From the NCBI GenBank assembly GCA_016208355.1, contig JACQYE010000085.1, positions 1 through 44,643 of the forward strand: DNA of 44,643 nt. Reading direction: 5' to 3'. Below are positions 26,101-32,348 of this stretch, in pieces. How positions within the stretch are numbered: the stretch's first letter is position 1; each line of letters begins with the position of its first letter. The stretch comes from Chloroflexota bacterium (GTDB lineage: Bacteria > Chloroflexota > Anaerolineae > Anaerolineales > Villigracilaceae). The position numbers and the translations under genes were made by a program. The notes under the pieces are model-generated. The model was not told the origin of the DNA, did no database searches, and saw only the letters and a list, made by a program, of their open reading frames with translations.

Positions 26101-26676
26101 GTGGACCTGGCCCTCGCCTACGATGCCACCATCGAGGGCTGGTCGAAAGCGCTCGACCTGCGCGACCGTGAAACGGAAGGCCACACACAGCGGGTGACTG
26201 AACTGACCCTTCAATTAGCACATCTAATGGGCGTCAGCGACCCCGACCAGGTCCACATCCGGCGCGGGGCGCTCCTGCACGATATCGGCAAGATGGGAGT
26301 CCCCGACAATATCCTGCACAAGGCCGGGGCATTGACCGAAAAAGAATGGCAGGTGATGCACCGTCACCCGGTCTTCGCGTATGAAATGCTCTACCCAATC
26401 GCCTACCTGCGTCCGGCCGTGGATATTCCTTATAGCCATCACGAACGCTGGAACGGCAAGGGCTATCCACGCGGATTGCACGGGGAGGAGATTCCCCTGG
26501 CGGCCCGACTGTTCGCCGTGGTGGATGTATGGGACGCGCTGATATCCGACCGCCCCTACCGCAAGGCATGGACAAAAAAGGCAGCGACAAAATTCATTCG
26601 GGATAACAGCGGCATCCTGTTCGATCCCGCCATCGCAGAAGTATTCCTGACCCTGCTCAAGGGAGAGGAAAAGTAA
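20068..26676 (+). CDS. Giant multi-PAS/multi-GAF HD-GYP signalling protein
   Basis: This 2202-residue cytoplasmic protein has no membrane segment. Domains in order (approximate residues): PAS 5-125, PAS 130-255, PAS 270-385, GAF 389-550, PAS 551-671, then eight GAF domains of about 165 residues each (677-836, 836-1001, 1002-1166, 1167-1333, 1335-1501, 1501-1669, 1669-1836, 1836-2004), and a C-terminal HD-GYP domain from about 2011. The HD-GYP is complete: EGHTQRVTEL, LLHDIGKMGVPD (His2071, Asp2072) and HHERWNGKGYP (from His2124), so cyclic-di-GMP hydrolysis is plausible. Several GAF units are joined by near-identical helical linkers (EQRRRQEAETLR). The start is a TTG at 20068 after AAAAGGGGA; no suitable ATG lies nearby. 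Ligands of the GAF domains are unknown. Confidence 0.9.
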   Translation: MPFSPDETFRTLIENLYEVVFTLDVQGKFIYISPMIEQVSGYQVEEVIGKSFDHFVHPDDLPGLRESFKHTLTGARQPAEFRILDKHGEIHYVHTSSRALMRNGEIISVTGVLSDMTESKHSEDALRQAEEKYRNMVEWIPAAVYTDAVDEFSSTLFISPQIEKLTGYPQEKWIGDPNFWLSIVHPKDRSAAKKENDRTNRTGDPFQMEYRIIARDGREVWIRDESALLRDANGKPLCWQGVMLDITERKKAEQSRLDAENELRESEERYRRMVELSPEAIAIHSEGRLVFANPAAMKLIGAQSAEDVIGMPIANFVHPDSRELAARRIKEALAQQKALPAAEEKFIKLDGSVIDVEVATMPFPYQGKAALQVLIREITERKQSDALQEAVYQIAIATETTKSLNDLFPRIHQIISSVMPAENFYITLYDETGNFLLFPYFKDAVDEPYLGKLQPGKGLTAYVLRTGRSLLCTQAVHDELERQGAVELLGVPSAIWLGVPLIIEGKTIGAMVVQHYSDPKAYGEREQHMLEFVSSQVATAITRKQAEEALANSEASYRGLFNSVMEAIYIQDRDGRFLDVNDGAVKMYGYPREELVGKTPVDVSAPGKNDLAAVKKMVEQAFQGKPQRFEFWGKRSNGEIFPKDVRVSKGKYFGQDVVIAVAQDITERKKAEDALQRQLKELTILQAVALAGTEAILIDSLLERVTKVIVDNFSLESFGVMLYDNRKKVLRTHSSYYGKQKDQAPDFIPLGQGVTGHVAATGIPYRVGDVRKEKRYIAITPGMRSEVCVPIKAGDDLLGIINAESRSLNSFSAEDERLFVTIAGSLATTIQKLRLFEAEHSRRQEAETLRQAVATVSSSLELNDVLDTILASLSKVVAYDSASVILERESTGELEIVAGRGLPEGHDIIGKRFTKTEKWQQLVDTHRSLIMGDAQADPRFEMWEGTQYIRGWMAVPLVVRDNVIGYISLDSRRPNTYTEETAALAQTFAYPAAIAVENARLYESEQRRRQEAETLRQAATAVSSSLDLRQVLDTILISLKRVVPYDSASVMLLEGERLRVVAVQGFADPEQVINQTFPAKDKLFSETQRMKGPIILEDAREDRRFQRWAGTDFVRGWMGVPLIARGTVIGYITLDNHEPVTYDDESAALVQAFANQAATAIDNARLYEAEQRRRKEAETLRQVAQVVSASLDVDEVFRLMLEQLKHVLTFDTASVLLLGETGQPDLVTGMDYADEKTTIRAAHELLQDSPILKQMAEDLKPLTIADVREHPGWIWVPGAEHVRSFLAVPIIARQKMIGALMADSVSTGFFTDDEVRVAQSLAQHMAIAVENARLFESEQRRRQEAETLREAVSAVASTLDPKQSIQLILEQLERVVAYDSASVQIYRDGYLEIVGGRGWPHPESVLQTRFPVPGKNPNSVVIQKRKPLILGNAPEQYPPFKEEPHQHIKSWLGVPLIAKNEVIGMLAVDSIHENHFNEESARLAVLFASQVASTLENTRLYEQALQAAERRAVLHHASQEIARTTLNPEQVYEAVHRAAERLMPAEAFVISLLDETSNEILAAYLYDKGGRWPATRSPANVGLSGEVIASGKAIIVRDLSSEPLSNSIHFGEQEEVRSILAVPMRLGDKVIGMLSAQSYQPHTYTEEDQSLLEMLSAHAAVAIENARLYNETRQRLTELEMVNRISTTLREAQTVSEMLPKLLDETLSVLLSDAGAIWLYDSSRHVLKEAISRGWFAGINEWPIAPGEGIAGTVFQSGQVFISKEFAADPATRASARDLIPAGWGGACVPIRTLQETIGVLFFAVQLPRQILPEEVHLLTTLSEIAGNAIRRADLYHQTQRQVQRLASLRAIDLAINTILDLRVTLGILIDHILSQLKVDAVDVLLLNPRTQTLYHGASSGFRTDAVNYWQVHIGDDIAGKSVRTRNTIFIQNIRENTQSKRLFGLTNEHFESYFCVPLIAKGQVKGVMEIFHRSALDPDADWKGFLETLAGQAAIAIDNSVLFEDLQKSNVDLALAYDATIEGWSKALDLRDRETEGHTQRVTELTLQLAHLMGVSDPDQVHIRRGALLHDIGKMGVPDNILHKAGALTEKEWQVMHRHPVFAYEMLYPIAYLRPAVDIPYSHHERWNGKGYPRGLHGEEIPLAARLFAVVDVWDALISDRPYRKAWTKKAATKFIRDNSGILFDPAIAEVFLTLLKGEEK

Positions 26677-26681
26677 CCAAA

Positions 26682-26717
26682 AACAGAACGGGCCGCCTGC
26701 CAGCAGCCCGTTCTGTT
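26682..26717. terminator. Convergent terminator between the HD-GYP gene and the polyprenyl synthase gene
   Basis: AACAGAACGGGC and GCCCGTTCTGTT form a perfect 12-bp stem with a 12-nt loop, 6 nt after the plus-strand stop codon and overlapping the minus-strand stop. The plus side continues ATATT and the minus side TTTTGG, so it may serve both. Confidence 0.8.
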
Positions 26718-27717
26718 ATATTCTCCGGTTCACAATATAGTGCGCCAGGTCTTCCAACGCCTGGCGTTCTGCGCGTTTCGGTATGGAAGATAAATGCTGG
26801 AGCGCCCGGTCAATGTAATCCTGCGCTTCACCCAGCGCCAGTCGGGTGGCATCGCTTTCCCGGATGGCCTGCACCAGGGTCTCCATCTTCCCGCGTTCCA
26901 GTAAATACCGCCCAGCCAACAGCGCCTGGACACCCGGGGCTTCAGGATGCTCGTCCACGTAATACAACGTCGGGAGCGTCACCAGCCCCTGCAACAGGTC
27001 CGAACCGACCGGCTTGCCCACCTCGGCTTGTTCGCCGGTGAAATCCAACACGTCATCCACGATTTGGAAAGCCATCCCCAGGTGATAACCGAAGAGCCGC
27101 ATCGCTTCCACCACCGCCTCATCCATCGGGGAAATCATCGCCGCGGCGCGGGTGGTCATCTCAATCAGCGAGGCGGTCTTGGCATAGATGCGCTTGTAAT
27201 AGTTTTCCCGGCTGGCAACCCCGCGCGCCGCAAACAACTGCGTCAACTCCCCGTTGACGATAACCGCCAGTGTTTCGGCGAACAGTTTCATCAGCGGCAG
27301 GTGGTCGGTCTCGGCGGCCAGTTTGGCCGCCCGGGCGAAGACGAAATCCCCGGTCAGCACGGTGGCGGGGGGCGACCACTGCGCGTTCAGGGTCTGGATG
27401 CCGCGCCGCAGCAGGGCGCCATCTATCAGGTCATCGTGGACGAGGGTGGCAGTATGCAGGAGTTCCACCGCCGCCGCCAGGGTGATAAGCCGCTCATGCG
27501 GCGCGCCCAGCATCCGGCCGGTAAGCAAGCCCAGGGTCGGGCGGATGCGCTTGCCGCCAGCCTCCAGGAGGTGCTCCAGCGCGGCGCGCAGGTCCGGGTG
27601 GCAGTCCGCCCCCTGGCAGCGCATCAGGACTTCCACCTGCTGCATGTCGTCTTGAACGTAGGAAAAGAAAAGTGGTGTGCTCAAATCAATCTTCCCAGCC
27701 GAAGAGCCGTATGGCAT
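26716..27717 (-). CDS. Trans-type polyprenyl diphosphate synthase
   Basis: This 333-residue enzyme condenses isopentenyl diphosphate with allylic diphosphates to make quinone or carrier-lipid side chains. The motifs are all present: GGKRIRP (54-60), the first aspartate-rich motif DDLID (95-99), LLRRG and the second motif DDVLD (221-225). The annotated ATG overlaps the tatD end by 32 nt. A TTG at 27684 (LSTPLFFSYVQDD), right after the tatD stop, is an equally good start and fits the family N-terminus better. The product chain length cannot be read. The gene is in an operon with tatD. Confidence 0.9.
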   Translation of the reverse strand: MPYGSSAGKIDLSTPLFFSYVQDDMQQVEVLMRCQGADCHPDLRAALEHLLEAGGKRIRPTLGLLTGRMLGAPHERLITLAAAVELLHTATLVHDDLIDGALLRRGIQTLNAQWSPPATVLTGDFVFARAAKLAAETDHLPLMKLFAETLAVIVNGELTQLFAARGVASRENYYKRIYAKTASLIEMTTRAAAMISPMDEAVVEAMRLFGYHLGMAFQIVDDVLDFTGEQAEVGKPVGSDLLQGLVTLPTLYYVDEHPEAPGVQALLAGRYLLERGKMETLVQAIRESDATRLALGEAQDYIDRALQHLSSIPKRAERQALEDLAHYIVNRRI

Positions 27718-28525
27718 TGGCAGTGGTGACCGCCGCGGCTTCCTCCCGGTTGCAAGCGTGCAACGCCGCTATTTTATCAGCAATCAGGGCAACAAAGGCA
27801 GGTTCGTTGCGCTTGCCGCGCTGCGGGGCGGGCGACAGGAACGGGGCGTCGGTCTCGATCAGCAAGCGTTCCAATGGCAGGTTGGCGACAAGTTCCTGGC
27901 GAAGTTTGCTGTATGTGGCCGGACCGGTGACGCCGAGGTAAAAATTGAGACCGATTGCCCGTTCCGCCGTAGGTCGTGACCCTGAAAACGAGTGCAGCAC
28001 CCCGGGCCGTTCTGCGAGCGGACTCTTTCCCCGCCCGAGCCTGCCCACCCATTCCTCCAGGATTCCCAGCAAGTCTGAGGCGCAGGGGCCGTCCGGGGCG
28101 TTGCCTTTTTCCCGGAAGTGGAGCACGACCGGGAGTCCGAGTTCAGCGGCCAGGTCAAGTTGTTCTTTCAGCACACGTTGCTGGAGGTCGTGCGGGGCAG
28201 TGTCCCAGTAATAATCCAGCCCAATTTCGCCGATGGCAACGACCTTGGGGTGTTGCGCCAGTTTTCGGAAGGCGTCGAACGTCGAAGGTCGAAAGTCTGA
28301 CGTTTGACCTTCAACGTTCGACAGTTCCGTCGGGTGGATGCCGACCGCCGCGAAAAGCATTGGGTGGCTCTCCGCCATTTTAACGACAGACCGGCTCGAG
28401 GTCAGGTTGAGACCCGGAATTAAAATGCGTTCGACCCCGGCCTGGGCGGCGCGTTCCAAAACGGCTTCCCGGTCGGAGTCGAATTTGTTGAAGTCCAGAT
28501 GGCAGTGGGTGTCTACGAGTGTCAC
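27686..28525 (-). CDS. TatD family metal-dependent hydrolase with a repeat-coded insert
   Basis: This 279-residue TIM-barrel DNase/deoxyribonuclease-like protein has DTHCHLD with His7 and His9, GEIGLDYYWD (metal-bridging Glu), LHFREKGN, LHSFSG and IETDAPFLSP. All metal ligands are present. Between GIHPTELS and AFRKLAQHP an extra peptide (NVEGQTSDFRPSTFD) is encoded by a 49-nt palindrome. The start codon is GTG at 28525, lying inside another repeat block, with no Shine-Dalgarno sequence. Bacterial TatD proteins act in DNA repair or turnover. Confidence 0.88.
   Translation of the reverse strand: MTLVDTHCHLDFNKFDSDREAVLERAAQAGVERILIPGLNLTSSRSVVKMAESHPMLFAAVGIHPTELSNVEGQTSDFRPSTFDAFRKLAQHPKVVAIGEIGLDYYWDTAPHDLQQRVLKEQLDLAAELGLPVVLHFREKGNAPDGPCASDLLGILEEWVGRLGRGKSPLAERPGVLHSFSGSRPTAERAIGLNFYLGVTGPATYSKLRQELVANLPLERLLIETDAPFLSPAPQRGKRNEPAFVALIADKIAALHACNREEAAAVTTANAIRLFGWED
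28274..28322. repeat. In-gene palindrome (24-nt arms) within tatD
   Basis: The arms 28274-28297 and 28299-28322 match as reverse complements at 21 of 24 positions with a 1-nt centre. The unit GTCGAACGTCGAAGGTC is also related to the sequence at 29577-29604 in the phosphohexomutase gene. It is translated as part of the tatD loop. Confidence 0.88.
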
Positions 28526-28590
28526 GTGTCACGTTACCCGGTGTCAGGTGTGCCAGTGCCACGTGACACCTGACACAGGAACACTTGACA
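28519..28590. repeat. Repeat block at the tatD start
   Basis: Multiple copies of GTGTCA(C/G)G and its complement fill the gap between tatD and the phosphohexomutase gene. They include an 11-bp inverted pair, GTGTCAGGTGT (28541-28551) and ACACCTGACAC (28566-28576). The tatD GTG start codon is part of this block. Confidence 0.75.
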
Positions 28591-28595
28591 CGCCT

Positions 28596-30020
28596 TTATT
28601 TCAATCCCGCAACCTTAAGCCCATCCTGCAAAATGGCCTGCACTTTATCCTTGTGGGTGGTCTCGCAGTAGACGCGCATGATGGGTTCGGTGCCGGAGAA
28701 GCGGATGAGCATCCAGCCGCCGTCTTCGAGTTTGAATTGGAAGCCGTCCACGGTGACGAGTTCGGTGACTTTCAGCCCACCGATGGCGACAGGGTTGGCG
28801 CGCAGGATGGCGGCTTCGCGGTCCTTGCGGTCGCCGCGGAAGGGGGTGTCAATGCGGTCGTAGAAGTATTCACTGCCCAGTTTGTCAAAGAGCATCTTGA
28901 GCAGTTCGGTCGGCTTTTTGCCGGTTCGCACCATAAAGTCGAGCATGTACAGCCCGGCCAGGATGCCGTCCCGTTCGGGGACGTTGCCGCGGAAGGCGTA
29001 GCCGCCGCTCTCTTCGCCGCCGATGAGGGCATCCGTCTCGGTCATCTTGGGAGCCACGTACTTGAAGCCCACCCCGGTCTCGTGCACCGGGACGCCGTAC
29101 ATTTGGCCGAGTTTGTTCAACATGCCGGTGGTGGAGAGCGTCTTGACGATGTCGCCGCGCTCGCCGCGGATTTCGAGCAGGTAATAGGCCAGCAGGGCGT
29201 AGACGCGCAACTGGTTGATGAACTCGCCTTTCTCGTCGCCAATGCCGCAGCGGTCGGCGTCGCCGTCCAGGATGAGCAGGACGTCGGCGCGGTTATCCAC
29301 GGTGGCCTTGAGACCCACATTGATGTTCGGCGGGATGGGTTCGGGGCGCTTCATCTCCGGGAAGGACGGGTTGCGTTCGTTGTGGATTTCGACGACTCTG
29401 GTTTTGCCTCCGTTCAGGAGGCGGGGAAAATAGCCTGCGCCGTTGCCCCACATGCAGTCCACCAGCACGGTGAGACCGGCGTCCTTGATCGGTTGGAGGT
29501 CAATCAGTTTATTGATGTGTGAGCGATAGGGGGCGTGGGCGTCAACTATGATAATCTCGCCGCGCTTGGCGGCGGCGTCGAAGGCCGAACGTCGAACGTC
29601 GGCGATGTCCTCGGGGATTAAACTTTCGATGCGCTTTAAACCATCCGGGTCTATGGCCCCGCCGGTTTCATTGCGGACCTTGAAGCCGTTGTCGGTGGGA
29701 GGGTTGTGGCTGGCCGTGATGTTGACCGCGCCGCACGCGCCTTTATTGACGACGGCAAAAGCGATGACCGGGGTGGGCGTGGCCCCGTCGGTCAGATAGA
29801 CCTTGAAGCCGTTGCCCGCCAGCACTTCGGCCACGGCGGCGGCGAAGTGTTCACTGTCGAAGCGCTTGTCGTACCCGACGACGATCCACTTCCCGGTGTT
29901 GCCTTTTTCGAGCATGTATGAAGCGTAGCCTTGCGCGCAGCGCCGGACGTTATCGAAGGTGTATTCCTCGGCGATGACCCCGCGCCAGCCGTCGGTGCCA
30001 AAGGTGATTTTGAAGGACAT
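28596..30020 (-). CDS. Phosphoglucomutase/phosphomannomutase family protein
   Basis: This 474-residue alpha-D-phosphohexomutase has its four signature regions intact: TASHNP with the phosphoserine Ser104, the metal loop DGDADR (Asp252, 254, 256), the sugar-binding GGEESGG and the phosphate-binding RFSGTEP. It interconverts hexose 1- and 6-phosphates in the cytoplasm and would supply nucleotide-sugar synthesis, for instance for the polysaccharide cluster. Glucose, mannose or glucosamine specificity is not resolvable by eye. AGGAG precedes the ATG at 30020. A GTCGAA-type repeat falls inside the gene near residues 140-150. Confidence 0.93.
   Translation of the reverse strand: MSFKITFGTDGWRGVIAEEYTFDNVRRCAQGYASYMLEKGNTGKWIVVGYDKRFDSEHFAAAVAEVLAGNGFKVYLTDGATPTPVIAFAVVNKGACGAVNITASHNPPTDNGFKVRNETGGAIDPDGLKRIESLIPEDIADVRRSAFDAAAKRGEIIIVDAHAPYRSHINKLIDLQPIKDAGLTVLVDCMWGNGAGYFPRLLNGGKTRVVEIHNERNPSFPEMKRPEPIPPNINVGLKATVDNRADVLLILDGDADRCGIGDEKGEFINQLRVYALLAYYLLEIRGERGDIVKTLSTTGMLNKLGQMYGVPVHETGVGFKYVAPKMTETDALIGGEESGGYAFRGNVPERDGILAGLYMLDFMVRTGKKPTELLKMLFDKLGSEYFYDRIDTPFRGDRKDREAAILRANPVAIGGLKVTELVTVDGFQFKLEDGGWMLIRFSGTEPIMRVYCETTHKDKVQAILQDGLKVAGLK
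29577..29604. repeat. GTCGAA-type repeat inside the phosphohexomutase gene
   Basis: GTCGAAGG CCGAACGTCGAACGTCGG shares its unit with the tatD palindrome and has partial dyad symmetry (GCCGA/TCGGC). It is translated as ADVRRSAFD. Confidence 0.6.
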
Positions 30021-30164
30021 GAAGGAACTCCTGTGAGAAATGATGACGGGGGGATTATATCAGGTAGGGGAAGGAGGGGAAAGAAAAAGACCTGTCATCT
30101 GTGGGAATACAGGATTATTCTCTTACAAAGACGAAGGCGTCGGGACGATGTGGTAGCTAGACAA

Positions 30165-30194
30165 CAAAAAAGCGGCGCAGGAGCGTCGCTTTTT
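30165..30194 (-). terminator. Terminator of the brnT-brnA operon
   Basis: On the minus strand AAAAAGCGACG pairs with CGCCGCTTTTT (one G-U) around a short loop and is followed by a T-run, 16 nt after the brnA stop. The rest of the 189-nt gap to the phosphohexomutase start holds no other feature seen. Confidence 0.8.
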
Positions 30195-30209
30195 CTGTGA
30201 ATATTTTTT

Positions 30210-30524
30210 TTACTTTTGTTTCCCGGCGCGATATCCTGCTTTCCTTTCCGCGACAACCGGAGAGCGATACTCCTGGTCTATCCGTTCGCGCAGGAATACC
30301 TTGATGAGCGACTGGTAGGGCACGTCGCGCTGGTTCGCCATCTGGCGCAGTTCTTCCAGCATGGATTCCGGCAGGCGCAGGGAAATGGCGCGCGTGGTCG
30401 GCTTCAGGTTGGGGAAAACGGCGCGCCGGGCTTGCGTCCAGTCCACGTAATCGGTGGAGTCGTGAGTCGCCCAAAATTCGCGCTCTTCGTCTTCGTTTTG
30501 GAAGTCAGGAACCGGATTGGTCAT
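30210..30524 (-). CDS. brnA: BrnA family antitoxin
   Basis: This 104-residue protein has an N-terminal region EREFWATHDSTDYVDWTQAR, the partner-binding part typical of BrnA. A ribbon-helix-helix DNA-binding domain follows (AISLRLPESMLEELRQMANQ, VPYQSLIKVFLRERIDQEY) and the tail is basic. BrnA neutralises BrnT and represses the operon. The gene overlaps the toxin gene by 20 nt and lies downstream of it, the usual brnT-brnA order. Confidence 0.88.
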   Translation of the reverse strand: MTNPVPDFQNEDEEREFWATHDSTDYVDWTQARRAVFPNLKPTTRAISLRLPESMLEELRQMANQRDVPYQSLIKVFLRERIDQEYRSPVVAERKAGYRAGKQK

Positions 30525-30804
30525 AAAAGCCTCGTTCTTTCTCGCTCATGTCACGCGCCGAGATGACACGGATTTTCTCATCTCTGACAGTAAAAGCGAT
30601 GAAGATCAACCTGCCTGCATTGGTCTGCCCCAATGCGAAATAACGCTTTTCGTTTGCAGACCGACCGGGAGAATCGCCAAACAGCAGGGGCAGGTTGAAG
30701 AACACTTCCTCGCACTCGCCGGTCGAAACCTGGTGTTTTTGCCAGTTCTTGTCGCGGTTGCCCGCACCCCAATCAAAGCCGGTGAGTTGACCCAGGTCAA
30801 TCAT
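30505..30804 (-). CDS. brnT: BrnT family ribonuclease toxin
   Basis: This 99-residue RelE-fold toxin has the BrnT pattern: FDWGAGNRDKNWQKHQVSTG near the start, EEVFFNLPLLFGDSPGRSAN, RYFALGQTNAGRLIFIAFTV and a C-terminal KIRVISARDMSEKERGFYDQ. BrnT cleaves RNA and arrests growth until it is bound by BrnA. The family's conserved N..KH, RY..G and ISAR residues are present, so the toxin looks intact. A -10-like TAATAT lies 6 nt before the ATG, inside the operator palindrome. Confidence 0.88.
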   Translation of the reverse strand: MIDLGQLTGFDWGAGNRDKNWQKHQVSTGECEEVFFNLPLLFGDSPGRSANEKRYFALGQTNAGRLIFIAFTVRDEKIRVISARDMSEKERGFYDQSGS

Positions 30805-30808
30805 TTTT

Positions 30809-30827
30809 GTATATTACTACAATATAC
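30809..30827. promoter_or_regulatory. Palindromic operator and -10 box of brnT-brnA
   Basis: GTATATT, five bases, AATATAC form a perfect 7-bp dyad directly before brnT. It includes the TAATAT -10 box (30811-30816). Ribbon-helix-helix antitoxins bind such sites, so BrnA autorepression here is a strong inference. Confidence 0.7.
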
Positions 30828-30891
30828 ACGGAAATACAAGTACCATTTCCCCCGCTACCTTACCACTGCCCAACCCCGCCCCTTTCCGCGC

Positions 30892-32340
30892 TTATTTCTG
30901 CTCCGCCCCCAGCGGCAGGACAACGGTGAACGTCGTCCCCTGTCCCACCACCGACTCGACCCAGATGCGCCCGCGGTGGTTGTCCACGATGGATTTGACG
31001 ATCGCCAGTCCCAGCCCGGAGCCGCCCACCCCCTTGGGAACATTGCTGGCGCGGTAGAACTTCTCGAAGATGTGCGGCTGGTCGGCAGGGGGGATGCCCG
31101 GTCCGGAATCCTCCACCCGCAGGATCACCTGTTCGTTCTGCTGTTCCACCTCGATGCGCACCTTGCCGCCATCGGGCGTGTACTTGATGGCATTGCCCAC
31201 CAGGTTGTCCAGCAGTTGGCGCAGGCGGATGGGGTTGCCGCGCAGGGGCGGCACATTTTCCGGCAGGTCCATCGCCACATCCAGCCGTTTCTCGACAATC
31301 TGGCCAGAGGCATTCTCAAGGGTATAGCGGATGATGCCCTCCAGCGGCACCAGTTCCCTCTGGGTGTCCAACCCGGCTTCGATGCGCCCCAGTTCCAGCA
31401 GGTCGTTCACCAGCGAGGTGATGCTCTGCACGCTCACCTGCACCCGCTTGACAAACTCCCGCTGCTGGTCATTGATCGGCCCCACCCGTTCCAGCAAGTC
31501 CACGTACCCCAGGATGGCCGTCAGCGGGGAGCGCAGGTCGTGCGAAACCGTGCTCACGAATTCGTTTTTCAAGCGGTCAATCTGCTTGAGATAGGTGATG
31601 TCCTGCATGGTGATCGCCGCGCCCACTTTCGGGATGAGCGTATATTGCGCCGACAGAGCGCGTCCATCCTCGAACATGATTTCATGGTGCGGGGAGACTT
31701 TGCTCAGCCCGCCGGTCACCAGGGCGCGCAACTCCGGGTGGGTGATGATCTCCAGCACCGGTTTCCCAACCAGCGACTCATCCTTCCAGATGCCGAAGGC
31801 GCGCCGCGCCGCCGGGTTAATGAGCAGGATGTCCATCTGCTCGTCCACGATGATGACCCCGTCTTCGATGTGGTTCAGGATGGTATCGAACTTCTGCAAC
31901 TCGTCCACGCGCTGCTGCAGCGAGGCGGTCGTGCGCCGGACCTCGCGCCGGGTCCAATCACCCAGGCGGTTGGCGCGCCGGATGCTGTTCTCCACCGCCT
32001 GCATGATATCGTCAACTTTCAAGGGAGAGAAAAGGCAGTCGCTGATCCCAGCGTGCAATGCTTTTCGTACGACTTCAGGAGAATCCTGGGGAAGGAATAA
32101 GAGCACCGGCAGGGTCGGGAAACGTTCCAGCAGGCCAGCGGCAACCGTAACCCCGTCAGCGCCGCTAAAATCCTGGCTGAGAATGACCAGCGCCGGGGTC
32201 GCCTCCTGGAGCACCCGGTCGAGAGCGCTGCTGTCACTCGCAATTGCCACCCGGTAGTCGGCGGCTGCCAGCGCCCGTTCGAACAGGCGTTGTATCTGCT
32301 CATCTGCAAGTGCAAGGAGGACCAAATCTTCTTTAGGCAT
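30892..32340 (-). CDS. Histidine kinase with an N-terminal pseudo-receiver and a PAS domain
   Basis: This 482-residue soluble protein has three parts. Residues 5-120 have the length and pattern of a receiver domain, but the phospho-acceptor position holds Ser55 (LVILSQDFSGADG) and the conserved lysine is replaced in CLFSPL (Ser105). It is therefore probably not phosphorylated there. A PAS domain follows (DTILNHIEDGVIIVDEQMDI, about 152-250). The kinase core has VSHDLRSPLT (His267), NLVGNAIKYTPDGG, DSGPGIPP and GGSGLGLAIVKSIV. It is cotranscribed with the receiver-GAF protein, whose stop is 8 nt upstream. A direct signalling partnership is likely. Confidence 0.88.
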   Translation of the reverse strand: MPKEDLVLLALADEQIQRLFERALAAADYRVAIASDSSALDRVLQEATPALVILSQDFSGADGVTVAAGLLERFPTLPVLLFLPQDSPEVVRKALHAGISDCLFSPLKVDDIMQAVENSIRRANRLGDWTRREVRRTTASLQQRVDELQKFDTILNHIEDGVIIVDEQMDILLINPAARRAFGIWKDESLVGKPVLEIITHPELRALVTGGLSKVSPHHEIMFEDGRALSAQYTLIPKVGAAITMQDITYLKQIDRLKNEFVSTVSHDLRSPLTAILGYVDLLERVGPINDQQREFVKRVQVSVQSITSLVNDLLELGRIEAGLDTQRELVPLEGIIRYTLENASGQIVEKRLDVAMDLPENVPPLRGNPIRLRQLLDNLVGNAIKYTPDGGKVRIEVEQQNEQVILRVEDSGPGIPPADQPHIFEKFYRASNVPKGVGGSGLGLAIVKSIVDNHRGRIWVESVVGQGTTFTVVLPLGAEQK

Positions 32341-32348
32341 TCGAACCG

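Noticed and set aside
28338-29522. 394-codon plus-strand ORF
   Set aside because: It is antisense to the phosphohexomutase gene, whose four catalytic motifs are intact. The ORF is open only because of GC-rich codon bias.
30517-32100. 527-codon plus-strand ORF
   Set aside because: It is antisense to brnT and the pseudo-receiver kinase; no recognisable domain.
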